DNA of 64,000 bases from positions 5,456,001-5,520,000 of the forward strand of contig NZ_CP089214.1 in NCBI RefSeq assembly GCF_021183625.1. The letters are read 5' to 3'. Origin of the DNA: Nocardia asteroides (GTDB taxonomy: Bacteria > Actinomycetota > Actinomycetes > Mycobacteriales > Mycobacteriaceae). The notes below the pieces were generated by a model. That model saw only the letters and a program-made list of their open reading frames with translations. It did no database searches and was not told the DNA's origin. Below are positions 42,097 to 51,472 of this stretch, piece after piece; position 1 is the first letter of the stretch, and every line of letters begins with the position of its first letter. A program made the position numbers and the translations under genes.

Positions 42097-43734
42097 ATGA
42101 CCGCGCTGCATCCGACCACGACGACCGGCGTCTTCGACGGCTACGGCCCCGGCCGGTTCCGCGAGGCATTCGACGAGATGTTCGCCCCGGACGGCGCGGT
42201 GCGGCACCCCTACGCGGGGCTCTTCGCCGCGCTCGCCCCGATCCACGCCGACGAGCTGGCCGCGCGCTTCGAGGCGCTCGGCCGCGCCTTCGTCGACCAG
42301 GGCATCACCTTCTCGCACTCCGGCCAGGAGCGGCCGTTCCCGCTGGACCTGGTGCCCCGGGTGCTCGCGGCCGCGGAGTGGTCGGAGCTGGAGGCCGGGA
42401 TCCGGCAGCGGGTGCGGGCGCTCGAGCTCTTCCTCGCCGACGTCTACGGGGAGCGGCAGATCCTGCGCGAGGGGGTGATCCCGAAGCGGCTGGTGACCTC
42501 CTGCGCGCACTTCCACCGCGCGGCGGTCGGGGTGGTGCCGCCGAACGGGGTGCGGATCCACGTGGCCGGGATCGACGTGATCAGGGACGAGCGGGGCGGC
42601 TTCCGGGTACTGGAGGACAACCTGCGCTCGCCGTCGGGCGTCTCCTACGTGATGGAGAACCGGCGGACGATGGCCAGGGTCTTCCCCGATCTCTTCGGTT
42701 CGCACCGGGTGCGCGCGGTCGGCGACTACCCGACGCACCTGCTGCGCGCGCTGCGGGCGGCGGCCGCGCCGAACGAGGCCGATCCGACGGTGGTGGTGCT
42801 GACGCCGGGCGTGCACAACGCGGCCTACTTCGAGCACTCGCTGCTGGCCAGGCAGATGGGGGTGGAGCTGGTCGAGGGGCGCGATCTCTTCTGCCGGGAC
42901 AACGTGGTCTACATGCGCACCACCGCGGGCGAGCGGCAGGTGGACGTGATCTACCGCCGGATCGACGACATCTACCTGGACCCGATGCACTTCCGCCCGG
43001 ACTCGGTGCTCGGCATCCCCGGGGTGCTGAACGCGGCGCGCGCGGGCACGGTGGTGATCGCCAACGCGGTGGGCAACGGGGTCGCCGACGACAAACTCGT
43101 CTACGCCTACCTGCCCACCATCATCGAGTACTACCTGCGGGAAAAGCCGATCCTGCGCAATGTCGACACCTTCCGCTGCTGGCTGGACTCCGAGTGCGCG
43201 GAGGTGCTCGACCGGCTGGACGAACTGGTGGTCAAGCCGGTGGAGGGCTCCGGCGGGTACGGCATCGTGATCGGCCCGGATGCCTCCCGCGCCGAGCTGA
43301 ACGAGGCCGGGCGCAACATCAGGGCGAATCCGCGCGGCTGGATCGCGCAGCCCGTCGTGCAGCTCTCGACGGTGCCGACGAAGGTCGGCGACGCGCTCGT
43401 GCCGCGCCACGTCGACCTGCGGCCGTTCGCGGTGAACGACGGCGAGCGGATCTGGGTGCTGCCCGGCGGGCTCACCCGGGTGGCGCTGCCGGAGGGCTCG
43501 CTGGTGGTGAACTCCAGCCAGGGCGGCGGCAGCAAGGACACCTGGGTGCTCTCCGCGCAGGCCGCCCCGGCCGACCGCGAACTCGGCGGCGGCGAGCTGG
43601 TCGCCGAGCCGCCGCAGGCCGACGCCTTCGAGTCCGACCGGCAGCCGACCCCCGCGCAGGCCGGGCAGCAACAGCAGCAGCAGCAACAGCAGGCGGCCCG
43701 CGCGGGCGGGCCGGCGACCGGAGGGAGCACCTGA
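42097..43734 (+). CDS. Circularly permuted ATP-grasp protein
   Basis: A 545-residue protein of the circularly permuted type-2 ATP-grasp group (Rv2411c family). Blocks include RVLEDNLRSPSGVSYVMENR, VDVIYRRIDDIYLDP, VVIANAVGNGVADDKL and LVVKPVEGSGGYGI, which hold the ATP- and Mg-binding residues. The C-terminal 60 residues are disordered with a nine-glutamine tract. ATG at 42097 has GGAAG almost touching it; a TTG at 42082 is the alternative. It overlaps the alpha-E gene by 3 bases (TGATG). With the transglutaminase-like gene it forms a known peptide-ligase cluster whose product is undefined. Confidence 0.92.
   Translation: MTALHPTTTTGVFDGYGPGRFREAFDEMFAPDGAVRHPYAGLFAALAPIHADELAARFEALGRAFVDQGITFSHSGQERPFPLDLVPRVLAAAEWSELEAGIRQRVRALELFLADVYGERQILREGVIPKRLVTSCAHFHRAAVGVVPPNGVRIHVAGIDVIRDERGGFRVLEDNLRSPSGVSYVMENRRTMARVFPDLFGSHRVRAVGDYPTHLLRALRAAAAPNEADPTVVVLTPGVHNAAYFEHSLLARQMGVELVEGRDLFCRDNVVYMRTTAGERQVDVIYRRIDDIYLDPMHFRPDSVLGIPGVLNAARAGTVVIANAVGNGVADDKLVYAYLPTIIEYYLREKPILRNVDTFRCWLDSECAEVLDRLDELVVKPVEGSGGYGIVIGPDASRAELNEAGRNIRANPRGWIAQPVVQLSTVPTKVGDALVPRHVDLRPFAVNDGERIWVLPGGLTRVALPEGSLVVNSSQGGGSKDTWVLSAQAAPADRELGGGELVAEPPQADAFESDRQPTPAQAGQQQQQQQQQAARAGGPATGGST
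43666..43692 (+). repeat. CAG/CAA tract encoding nine glutamines
   Basis: Nine consecutive CAG or CAA codons lie near the 3' end of the ATP-grasp gene. Slippage could change the number of glutamines without shifting the frame. Confidence 0.9.
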
Positions 43735-44708
43735 TGCTGGCCAGGAACGCGGAATCGCTCTACTGGATCGGCCGCTACGTGGAGCGCGCCGACGACACCG
43801 CCCGGATCCTCGACGTCGCGGTGCACCAGCTGCTGGAGGACGCCACCGTCGACCCGGACCGCACCTCGCGGCTGCTGCTCCGGGTGCTCGGCATCGAGCC
43901 GCCCGCCGGGGTGCTCGACGTCTGGTCGGTGACCGAGCTGGTGGCGTTCAGCCACGCGCACGGCGGCTCGATCGTCGATTCGGTCGCGAAGGCGAGGGAG
44001 AACGCGCGCGGCGCGCGGGAGGTGACCTCGGGGGAGATGTGGGAGTGCCTGAATGCCACCTACAACGGGCTGGCCGCCGCCGAGTCCGCGGCGCGCGGCC
44101 TCGGCCCGCACGAGTTCTTCCACTTCGTGAAGGACCGCGCGGCCATGTTCGCCGGGCTCTCCGACTCCACCCTCAGCCGCGACGACGGCTATCGCTTCCT
44201 GCTGCTCGGCCGGGCCATCGAGCGGGTCGACATGACGGTGCGGCTGCTGCTCTCCCGCGCGGGCGACCGCACGTCGTCGCCCGCCTGGGTGACGGTGCTG
44301 CGCTCGGCGGGCGCGCACGACACCTACCTGCGCACGCACCGCGGCGCGCTGGACGCCAACCTGGTGGCCGAGTTCATCCTGCTCGACCGGCTCTTCCCGC
44401 GCTCGGTGTTCCACTCGGTGCAGGTGGCCGAGGCCTGCCTGGCCGAGTTGGACCAGCGGCCGAGCAGCCGGGTCGGGGCGCGGCACGAGGCGCAGCGGCT
44501 GCTCGGCCGGGCCCGCAGCGAGCTGGAGTTCCTGGCGCCGGGGGTGCTGCTGGAGAACCTGCAGGCCCGGCTGCTCTCGCTGCAGCGCACCTGCCGCGAG
44601 GTGAGCGAGGCGGTGGCGCTGCAGTACTTCCACGCGGCGCCCTGGGTGGCCTGGACCGACCTGCAGGTCAGCCACGATCAGCGGGTCGGCGTGGAGGGGG
44701 AGCTATGA
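43734..44708 (+). CDS. Alpha-E domain-containing protein
   Basis: A 324-residue all-helical alpha-E (DUF403) protein, the Rv2410c family. It opens MLARNAESLYWIGRYVERAD, the family signature, and later has LLLGRAIERVDMTVRLLLSR and LLENLQARLLSLQRTCREV. No catalytic residues are known for this domain; it always occurs with the permuted ATP-grasp. It overlaps the genes on both sides (TGATG upstream, ATGA downstream), so the three products are probably made in step and may form a complex. Confidence 0.94.
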   Translation: MLARNAESLYWIGRYVERADDTARILDVAVHQLLEDATVDPDRTSRLLLRVLGIEPPAGVLDVWSVTELVAFSHAHGGSIVDSVAKARENARGAREVTSGEMWECLNATYNGLAAAESAARGLGPHEFFHFVKDRAAMFAGLSDSTLSRDDGYRFLLLGRAIERVDMTVRLLLSRAGDRTSSPAWVTVLRSAGAHDTYLRTHRGALDANLVAEFILLDRLFPRSVFHSVQVAEACLAELDQRPSSRVGARHEAQRLLGRARSELEFLAPGVLLENLQARLLSLQRTCREVSEAVALQYFHAAPWVAWTDLQVSHDQRVGVEGEL

Positions 44709-45547
44709 GCTGGCGGACCAGGGTGGTGCACACCACCGACTACGTGTACGAAGCGCCGGTCACCCGGTCGTTCAACGAGGCGAGGCTGACCCCGCGCGGC
44801 GACCACAGGCAGAACGTGGTGCTGAACCGGGTCGAGACGGTGCCCGCCACCCGTTCCTACCGGTACACCGACTACTGGGGCACCGCGGTGACCACCTTCG
44901 ACCTGCACGCGCCGCACACCGAGCTGCAGGTGATCGGCTCCTCGGTGGTGGAGACCGACCCCTTCCCCGGCCCGGCCGAGGAGCTGAGCTGGGCCGAGCT
45001 GCGCACCGACGCGGTGATCGACCGCTTCGACGAGCTGCTCGCGCCGACGCCCTACGTCCCGCTCGACGACGACCTGCGCGCGGTCGCCGAGCAGCTCGCG
45101 CGCACCGACTCGCCGGCCAAGGCGGTGGTGCGCGCGGCCGAGTGGGTGTACCGGGAGATGGACTACACCCCGGCCAGCACCTCGGTGCACACCTCGGCTG
45201 TGCAGGCCTTCGCCGAGCGCCGCGGCGTCTGCCAGGACTACGCGCACCTGACCCTGCTGCTGCTGCGCGCCATGCGCATCCCGAGCCGGTACGTCTCCGG
45301 GTACCTGCACCCGCAGCCGTCGGCGGAGATCGGGGCCACCGTCGAGGGGCAGTCGCACGCCTGGATCGAGGCATGGACCGGCCAGTGGTGGGGGTACGAC
45401 CCGACCAACGACATCGCCATCAACGAGCAGCACGTCGCGGTCGGCGTCGGCCGCGACTACTCCGACGTGCCGCCGCTGAAGGGCATCTTCTCCGGCGGCG
45501 GCTCGACCGATATGCGCGTGGTGGTGGAGATCACCCGGCTCGCGTAG
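44705..45547 (+). CDS. Transglutaminase-like cysteine protease family protein
   Basis: A 280-residue protein with an N-terminal beta domain (bacterial transglutaminase-like N-terminal region) and a papain-like core. The catalytic triad is visible: C176 in RRGVCQDYAHL, H218 in EGQSHAWIEAW and D232 in WGYDPTND. In this context it more likely cleaves or transfers peptide bonds than crosslinks proteins. It is the last gene of the operon with the ATP-grasp and alpha-E genes (Rv2409c position). Confidence 0.93.
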   Translation: MSWRTRVVHTTDYVYEAPVTRSFNEARLTPRGDHRQNVVLNRVETVPATRSYRYTDYWGTAVTTFDLHAPHTELQVIGSSVVETDPFPGPAEELSWAELRTDAVIDRFDELLAPTPYVPLDDDLRAVAEQLARTDSPAKAVVRAAEWVYREMDYTPASTSVHTSAVQAFAERRGVCQDYAHLTLLLLRAMRIPSRYVSGYLHPQPSAEIGATVEGQSHAWIEAWTGQWWGYDPTNDIAINEQHVAVGVGRDYSDVPPLKGIFSGGGSTDMRVVVEITRLA

Positions 45548-45612
45548 TAATTTCACTACCGCTCGACCTCTCAGCAAATATGCAGTTTCCTCTGGAAGCA
45601 CGAGGTGGCGGT

Positions 45613-46401
45613 ATGTCTCCCACGGCGCAGGAAATCGTCGAAGAAGTAGTCGAGCAGCGGCCGATTCCCGATGTGAAGAAGTGGGGTGCCGAGGCGTTCG
45701 GCACCTTCATCCTGGTGATCGGCGGTGTCGGCACCGCTGTGCTGGCCGGTCAGCGGGTCGGCGCGCTGGGGGTCGCGCTCGCCTTCGGACTCACCCTGCT
45801 TTTCCTGGTCTACGCGATCGGGCCGATCTCCGGTTGCCACGTGAACCCCGCGGTGACCCTCGGGCAACTGCTGCTCGGCAGGCTCGGCGTGGTCAGCGCG
45901 GTCGGGTACTGGATCGCCCAGCTGATCGGCGGGCTGCTGGCCGGGCTGGTGCTCTTCGCGCTGGCGAAGAACCTGCCCAGTTACGACCGCGCCGCCGACG
46001 GCCTCGGCGCCAACGGCTGGGGCGCGCACAGCCCGTCGGCCACCACCGGCCCGCTCGGCATGGTGGTGATCGAGGACGGCTACGGCCTGGCCGCGACGAT
46101 CATCGTCGAGGTGATGCTCACGGCGCTGCTGGTGTTCGTGGTGCTTGCCTCCACCGACCAGCTCTCCGACCTGCCGCTGGCGGGCATCTCCATCGGCTTC
46201 ACCCTCGCCGTGATCCACCTGATCTCGATCCCGGTGGACAACACCTCGGTGAACCCGGCGCGCAGCATCGCGGTCGCGCCGTACCAGGACGGCGCGATGG
46301 GGCAGCTCTGGGCGTTCATCGTGTTCCCGCTGCTCGGCGGGGTGCTCGGCGCGCTGCTGTACGGGCTGCTCTTCGGCCGCTCGCGGGACATGATCTCCTG
46401 A
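45613..46401 (+). CDS. MIP family aquaporin
   Basis: A 262-residue channel with six membrane helices and two NPA half-helices: N78-P-A80 in CHVNPAVTLGQ and N214-P-A216 in TSVNPARSIA. The Arg after the second NPA and the His-lined NPA region fit a water-selective AqpZ-like pore. The extracellular loop around 120-150 is longer than usual (LPSYDRAADGLGANGW). ATG at 45613 follows AGGTGGCGG; an upstream in-frame ATG (45580) is possible. A soluble N-terminus of about 20 residues precedes the first helix. Confidence 0.93.
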   Translation: MSPTAQEIVEEVVEQRPIPDVKKWGAEAFGTFILVIGGVGTAVLAGQRVGALGVALAFGLTLLFLVYAIGPISGCHVNPAVTLGQLLLGRLGVVSAVGYWIAQLIGGLLAGLVLFALAKNLPSYDRAADGLGANGWGAHSPSATTGPLGMVVIEDGYGLAATIIVEVMLTALLVFVVLASTDQLSDLPLAGISIGFTLAVIHLISIPVDNTSVNPARSIAVAPYQDGAMGQLWAFIVFPLLGGVLGALLYGLLFGRSRDMIS

Positions 46402-46411
46402 GCGAACGGGC

Positions 46412-46963
46412 TCAGTGCCAGCCGTACTCGGCGACCAGCCGGTGCGCGACCAGGTCGAAGGTCTTGCGGGCGAGCACCGCGCCCTCGCGCCTGATCCCGT
46501 CCTCCGGCACGTCGAGCACCCGGTCCAGCCGGACCCAGCTCGGCCTGCCGTCGTGGTCCCAGTTGCCGCTGCCGATGCCGATCCAGTCCGAATCGTGCGC
46601 GCGCTCGGCCTTCGAGGAGAGCATCAGCCCGAGCAGCGTGCGCCGGTCCCGGCCGACCACAAGCACCGGGCGGTCCTTGCCGTTGCTCGGGTCCTCCTCG
46701 AAGGGCACCCAGGTCCAGACGATCTCGCCGGGGTCGGCGCGGCCGTCCAGCTGCGGGGCGTAGACGACCTGCCGCGCGCGCTCCGCGGTCGGCACCGGCA
46801 CCGAGGCGGTGGGTCGCACCGAGACGTTCTTGCGCCGAGCACCGGAGAGTGAACCGAGCAGCCGCTCCGCGATTTTCGGTCCGTGCTGCCGGACGATCTT
46901 CGGGCCCTGCTGCTTCGCGATGATGCCGAGCTGCTTGCCGATGGAGTTCCACGTGCGGGCCAT
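46412..46963 (-). CDS. PemK/MazF-like protein
   Basis: A 183-residue protein. The N-terminal 50 residues are basic and helical (ARTWNSIGKQLGIIAKQQGP). The rest resembles the PemK/MazF beta-barrel (GEIVWTWVPFEEDPSNGKDRPVLVVG). No antitoxin gene is adjacent, and the conserved position beside lepA (Rv2405-like) suggests a housekeeping role rather than a toxin module. ATG at 46963 is chosen because TATTCT ends 6 bases upstream; the frame is open to 46999. It is convergent with the aquaporin gene. Toxic RNase activity is unproven. Confidence 0.75.
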   Translation of the reverse strand: MARTWNSIGKQLGIIAKQQGPKIVRQHGPKIAERLLGSLSGARRKNVSVRPTASVPVPTAERARQVVYAPQLDGRADPGEIVWTWVPFEEDPSNGKDRPVLVVGRDRRTLLGLMLSSKAERAHDSDWIGIGSGNWDHDGRPSWVRLDRVLDVPEDGIRREGAVLARKTFDLVAHRLVAEYGWH

Positions 46964-46969
46964 CCGGGA

Positions 46970-46975
46970 AGAATA
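46970..46975 (-). promoter_or_regulatory. -10 element of the PemK-like gene, leaderless
   Basis: Minus-strand TATTCT, then 6 bases, then ATG at 46963. There is no ribosome site. Confidence 0.5.
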
Positions 46976-47052
46976 ACGAACCGCCGGCGGGGGCTCCACC
47001 GCACTCGTGGGACGATGGTGCCCGTTCCCCCAGCCCAGAGCCGAGGAGTGGA

Positions 47053-48903
47053 GTGCCCGCCAGCTTCGCCGACACCACGTTCACCGATCCGTCCAGGATC
47101 CGGAACTTCTGCATCATCGCCCACATCGATCACGGCAAGTCGACGCTGGCCGATCGGATGCTGCAGCTCACCGGAGTGGTCGAGGAGCGGCAGATGCGCG
47201 CGCAGTACCTCGATCGGATGGACATCGAGCGCGAGCGCGGGATCACCATCAAGGCGCAGAACGTCCGGCTGCCGTGGCAATTGGACGGCACCGACTACGT
47301 CATGCACCTGATCGACACCCCAGGCCACGTCGACTTCACCTACGAGGTGTCGCGCGCACTCGAGGCCTGCGAGGGCGCGGTGCTGCTGGTCGACGCCGCG
47401 CAGGGCATCGAGGCGCAGACGCTGGCGAACCTGTACCTGGCGCTGGACAAGGACCTGACGGTCATCCCGGTGCTGAACAAGATCGACCTGCCCGCCGCCG
47501 ACCCGGACCGCTACGCCGCCGAGATCGCGCACATCATCGGCTGCGAGCCCGGCGACGTGCTCCGGGTCTCCGGTAAGACCGGGATCGGCGTGCCGGAGCT
47601 GCTGGACGAGGTGGTCCGGACGATTCCCGCGCCGCAGGGGCAGGCGGACGCCCCCGCGCGCGCCATGATCTTCGACTCCGTCTACGACACCTACCGCGGC
47701 GTCGTCACCTACGTGCGCGTGGTGGACGGCAAGCTGATCCCGCGCGAGAAGATCAAGATGATGTCCACCGGGGCCACCCACGAGCTGCTGGAGATCGGCA
47801 TCGTCTCGCCGGAGCCGAAGGCCACCGCCGGGCTCGGCGTCGGCGAGGTGGGGTACCTGATCACCGGCGTGAAGGACGTGCGGCAGTCCAAGGTCGGCGA
47901 TACCGTCACCGCGGCCCGCAACGGCGCCGCAGACCCGCTCACCGGCTACCGCGAGCCGCGCCCGATGGTCTACTCCGGGCTCTACCCGGTGGACGGCTCG
48001 GACTACCCGAACCTGCGCGACGCGCTGGAGAAGCTGCAGCTCAACGATGCCGCGCTGACCTTCGCCCCGGAGACGTCGGTGGCGCTCGGCTTCGGCTTCC
48101 GCTGTGGCTTCCTCGGGCTGCTGCACATGGAGATCACCCGCGAGCGGCTGCAGCGCGAGTTCGACCTGGAGCTGATCTCCACCGCGCCGAACGTGGTGTA
48201 CCGGGTGGAGATGGAGGACGGCGCCGAGCAGGTGGTGACCAACCCGTCCTTCTGGCCGGAGGGCAAGGTGCGCTCGGTGTACGAGCCGGTGGTGAAGTGC
48301 ACCATCATCTCGCCGAGCGAATTCATCGGCTCGATCATGGAGCTGTGCCAGGCCCGCCGCGGCGAGCTGGGCGGGATGGACTACCTCTCCGAGACCAGGG
48401 TGGAGCTGCGCTACACGCTGCCCATGGCGGAGATCATCTTCGACTTCTTCGACTCGCTGAAGTCGCGCACCCGCGGCTACGCCAGCCTCGACTACGAGGA
48501 GTCGGGCGAGCAGGTGTCGCAGCTGGTCAAGGTGGACATCCTGCTGCAGGGCGAGGCGGTGGACGCGTTCAGCGCCATCGTGCACCGGGACGCCGCGCAG
48601 GCGTACGGCCACAAGATGACCACCAAGCTGCGCGAGCTCATCCCGCGGCAGCAGTTCGAGGTGCCGATCCAGGCGGCCATCGGCGCGAAGATCATCGCGC
48701 GCGAGAACATCAGGGCCATCCGCAAGGACGTGCTGGCCAAGTGCTACGGCGGCGACATCAGCCGCAAGCGCAAGCTGCTGGAGAAGCAGAAGGAAGGCAA
48801 GAAGCGGATGAAGACGATCGGCCGGGTCGAGGTGCCGCAGGAGGCCTTCGTCGCCGCGCTCTCGTCGGACGCCGCGGCGGACAAACCGAAGGACAAGAAG
48901 TAG
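47053..48903 (+). CDS. lepA: Elongation factor 4 (LepA)
   Basis: A 616-residue translational GTPase that back-translocates or remodels stalled ribosomes. G1 is AHIDHGKST at 24-32, switch II is DTPGHVDFTYE and G4 is NKIDLPAADP. Domains II and III and the LepA-specific C-terminal domain follow (RGYASLDYEESGEQVSQLVK, KCYGGDISRKRKLLEKQKEGK). GTG at 47053 has GAGGAG at about 10 bases. The length is normal. A CCCGT/ACGGG hairpin with GCTTTCGTT at about 48928 may terminate it. Confidence 0.97.
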   Translation: MPASFADTTFTDPSRIRNFCIIAHIDHGKSTLADRMLQLTGVVEERQMRAQYLDRMDIERERGITIKAQNVRLPWQLDGTDYVMHLIDTPGHVDFTYEVSRALEACEGAVLLVDAAQGIEAQTLANLYLALDKDLTVIPVLNKIDLPAADPDRYAAEIAHIIGCEPGDVLRVSGKTGIGVPELLDEVVRTIPAPQGQADAPARAMIFDSVYDTYRGVVTYVRVVDGKLIPREKIKMMSTGATHELLEIGIVSPEPKATAGLGVGEVGYLITGVKDVRQSKVGDTVTAARNGAADPLTGYREPRPMVYSGLYPVDGSDYPNLRDALEKLQLNDAALTFAPETSVALGFGFRCGFLGLLHMEITRERLQREFDLELISTAPNVVYRVEMEDGAEQVVTNPSFWPEGKVRSVYEPVVKCTIISPSEFIGSIMELCQARRGELGGMDYLSETRVELRYTLPMAEIIFDFFDSLKSRTRGYASLDYEESGEQVSQLVKVDILLQGEAVDAFSAIVHRDAAQAYGHKMTTKLRELIPRQQFEVPIQAAIGAKIIARENIRAIRKDVLAKCYGGDISRKRKLLEKQKEGKKRMKTIGRVEVPQEAFVAALSSDAAADKPKDKK

Positions 48904-49105
48904 CTTCGTACCGGCGGTCCGGTAATCCCGTGTGAAACGGGGCTTTCGTTCAACTCCCGCCTTTGGCAAGGTAGGGGTGCTCACCACAACCGAGCGCTGC
49001 GAGCGGCGGAGAATATGACAGCTCCGGGCCCGCGAAATAAGGTGGGGCCGACTCCGCGGGACGCCCGGTGTGGTGCGCCGCAGGAAATCGAGAGCTGGAG
49101 CTTCA
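48904..49105 (+). promoter_or_regulatory. lepA downstream region and promoter of the Pro-rich gene
   Basis: After a short CCCGT-GTGAA-ACGGG stem with a partial T tract (about 48928), TAAGGT at 49038-49043 is a candidate -10 element. The Shine-Dalgarno for the next gene is GGAG 7 bases before ATG at 49106. Confidence 0.35.
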
Positions 49106-51340
49106 ATGACGCGTGATCTGCCCTTCGACGGCGACGAGACGGGGGAGCGCGGGGGCGGGGATACCGCATACCGTGTGGCCAACGGCGTCGCGCGCACCGC
49201 GCGCGCGGGCGCCTACGTCACCGGCGGCGCACTGGTCGCCGCCAATGGCGGCGGCGTTCCGGCCCAGCCGGGGTCGGAGCAGCACCTGGACAGCTGGAAC
49301 GCGGGCTGGGCCCGGAGCAGCGACCCGGATCCCGACGTCCCGAGCCCGGTACTGACCTTTCCGGACCCGGGTCCGGCGGGCACCGCGCCGCAGCCGGTCG
49401 CGCACCCGGGCCCGAACGCGCCCGCGCCGTTCCCGGCGACCGAGGCCACGCTGCCCGTGCCCGGGCTCCGCTTCGGCACGCCGCCCGGCGCCGACAGCAT
49501 GGTCGCCGGCATCCCGCCCACCCCGGGCTGGGAGGGTGCGACGACGCCGGGGGTCGACGTCGGCCACGCGCCGGGCGCAGGCCAGATCCCGTTGACCCCC
49601 GGCTGGGACAGCGCCGCGGTCGGCCCGACCCCGGGCTGGTCCGGGCACGAGTTCGAGCTGCCGGGCACCGGAACGCCGCTCTTCCAGGCGCCCGAGATGC
49701 CGAGCTGGTGGGAGGGGATCGGCGGCGGGCCCGACGACGACGACCAGGCCGACGGTTTCGGTCTCCCCGCCCACGGCCTCGGCCAGGCCGGGCACGGATT
49801 CGGCACGGGCGACATCACTTTCACCGCGCCGGGAGCGGATCCGCTCGGCCTGACCCGGATGTCGGACGCCGACGCGGTGCGCACCGAGGACGGCGTCCAC
49901 GAGCACCACGACTCCGGCACCCCGGGAACGAGTTTCGGCGGCGGGCTCTTCGACGGGATCGGCAGCGACCCGTTCGGCGTCTACCTCGGCGTCGAGGCGG
50001 GGGCGGAGATCGACACCCACTTCACCGTCGACTTCGGGCTCGGGCCGCAGGGCGCCTACCTCTACACCGATCTGCGGGTGGAGGGCTCCGCCGGGGTCAC
50101 GGTGCAGACCGCCGCGGGCACCGGCATCGGCGACCAGCTCGACCGCTTCGGCGAGTGGCTCGGCTCCACGCCCGGTAGCGGGCGCACCGGCACCGAGGGC
50201 GCGCTGCCGGGGGCGAGCGGATCCGGGCTGAACTCCGGGCTCGGCGGCTCCGGCGCCCCGGCGAGCCCGGGCTTCGGGCCGTCGCCGGTCCAGGCCGCCG
50301 TCGCGCCCGCGCCGCAGCCCGCGCCGGTCGCACCCGCCGCGGTGCCGGTCGCCGTCGCCCCCGTCGTCGTCGCGCCGCCGGTGGTGGCCGCGACCCCGCT
50401 GCAGACCACCATCCAGCCGGATGCCGCGAGCACCCCGATCGCCAACGTGCTCGCGCCGCCGCCTGGACCGTCGCCGCTCACCGCGCCCGCCGCCGACCTG
50501 CCGCTGCTCTTCCCGGCCGTGGTGCAGCCGCCGCTGCGCCCGGAGCCGAGCACCCCCGTCGGCACCGATCACACCGCGCCGCACCCGGATCCGGCCGCCC
50601 CCGGCACCGGGCTGCCCACCACGGTCACCCGGACCACGGTGCAGGTGCCATCGGCCGAGCCGAGCACCCCGCCCACCAGGCCCGGCGCCGAGACCGGCGT
50701 GACCACCAAGCCCGCGCCGACCACGCTCCCGGACGTCACCGTCACCCGGACCCCGCCGACCGGCGACACCGACCCCACCCGCCCGAGTCAGGGCAGCACC
50801 GCCCCGAGCGTCGACGCCACCACCCCCGGCGGCGGCGCGGGCAGCACGGCGCCGACCGCGCCGACCACCCGCCCCGAAGCCCCGACCCGGCCGAGCACCC
50901 CGGACCAGCAGCCGGAGCCGGGCCGCCCCACCACGGGCGGCGGCCAGACCGGCTCGCCCGGCACCGGAAGCCCCACCGCGGGCGGCGACAGCGGCGGACC
51001 GGGCACCGGTTCGGCGCCCACCGTCGACCTGCCTGCCACTCCGGCGCCGACCGGCGTCAAGCCGCCTGCCGCCGATCAGCCCGGTACCCTTCCGACCGTG
51101 GACAATCCGTCCATCCCGGCGCCGCCGAACCCGGCCACCCAGCCGAAGCCGAGCGCGCAGGGCATCGCGGACGACGGCCACTCGCACTGGTGGCAGCTGC
51201 CCGCGCTGACCGATCACGCTCCGCACACGCTGGCGGCCAGCGAGTTCGGCACCGCGGCCGGGTTCGGCTACGGTGACCCGCTGCACCCGCTGCACCCGCT
51301 GCACCCGCTGCCCGACGACCACCACGGCGCGCTGCTGTAG
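49106..51340 (+). CDS. Large Pro/Thr/Gly-rich protein of unknown function
   Basis: A 744-residue protein that I do not recognise. It has no signal peptide and no clear membrane helix. The N-terminal 220 residues are Gly/Pro-rich with three TPGW motifs (PTPGWEG, LTPGWDS, PTPGWSG). A compact beta-rich segment lies at about 290-360 (FGVYLGVEAGAEIDTHF, GPQGAYLYTDLRVEGSAGVT). The rest is a long Pro/Thr linker ending in three Leu-His-Pro repeats. ATG at 49106 is supported by GGAG; GTG at 49070 is also in frame. It precedes the dynamin-like gene, recalling iniB before the iniAC dynamins, but it lacks the IniB N-terminal domain. Confidence 0.7.
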   Translation: MTRDLPFDGDETGERGGGDTAYRVANGVARTARAGAYVTGGALVAANGGGVPAQPGSEQHLDSWNAGWARSSDPDPDVPSPVLTFPDPGPAGTAPQPVAHPGPNAPAPFPATEATLPVPGLRFGTPPGADSMVAGIPPTPGWEGATTPGVDVGHAPGAGQIPLTPGWDSAAVGPTPGWSGHEFELPGTGTPLFQAPEMPSWWEGIGGGPDDDDQADGFGLPAHGLGQAGHGFGTGDITFTAPGADPLGLTRMSDADAVRTEDGVHEHHDSGTPGTSFGGGLFDGIGSDPFGVYLGVEAGAEIDTHFTVDFGLGPQGAYLYTDLRVEGSAGVTVQTAAGTGIGDQLDRFGEWLGSTPGSGRTGTEGALPGASGSGLNSGLGGSGAPASPGFGPSPVQAAVAPAPQPAPVAPAAVPVAVAPVVVAPPVVAATPLQTTIQPDAASTPIANVLAPPPGPSPLTAPAADLPLLFPAVVQPPLRPEPSTPVGTDHTAPHPDPAAPGTGLPTTVTRTTVQVPSAEPSTPPTRPGAETGVTTKPAPTTLPDVTVTRTPPTGDTDPTRPSQGSTAPSVDATTPGGGAGSTAPTAPTTRPEAPTRPSTPDQQPEPGRPTTGGGQTGSPGTGSPTAGGDSGGPGTGSAPTVDLPATPAPTGVKPPAADQPGTLPTVDNPSIPAPPNPATQPKPSAQGIADDGHSHWWQLPALTDHAPHTLAASEFGTAAGFGYGDPLHPLHPLHPLPDDHHGALL
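51281..51307 (+). repeat. Three perfect 9-bp repeats (Leu-His-Pro)
   Basis: CTGCACCCG is repeated three times at the 3' end of the Pro-rich gene. Confidence 0.85.
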
Positions 51341-51472
51341 GCGTGCCGCGCCGGGAGCCGGACCGAGCGGTTTCGTACCGCGCCGCTGCGAACGGCGGTC
51401 CGATGCACCACTATGGCTGGAAACATCGCGGCGCCGGTCGGCATCGCGACGATCGAGAGTGAGGAGACCGGC

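Noticed and set aside
46412..46963. A toxin-antitoxin module
   Set aside because: No antitoxin ORF lies on either side; the neighbours are aquaporin and lepA genes.
49106..51340. iniB
   Set aside because: The IniB N-terminal domain is missing and the composition is Pro/Thr-rich rather than Gly/Ala-rich; only the neighbour supports it.
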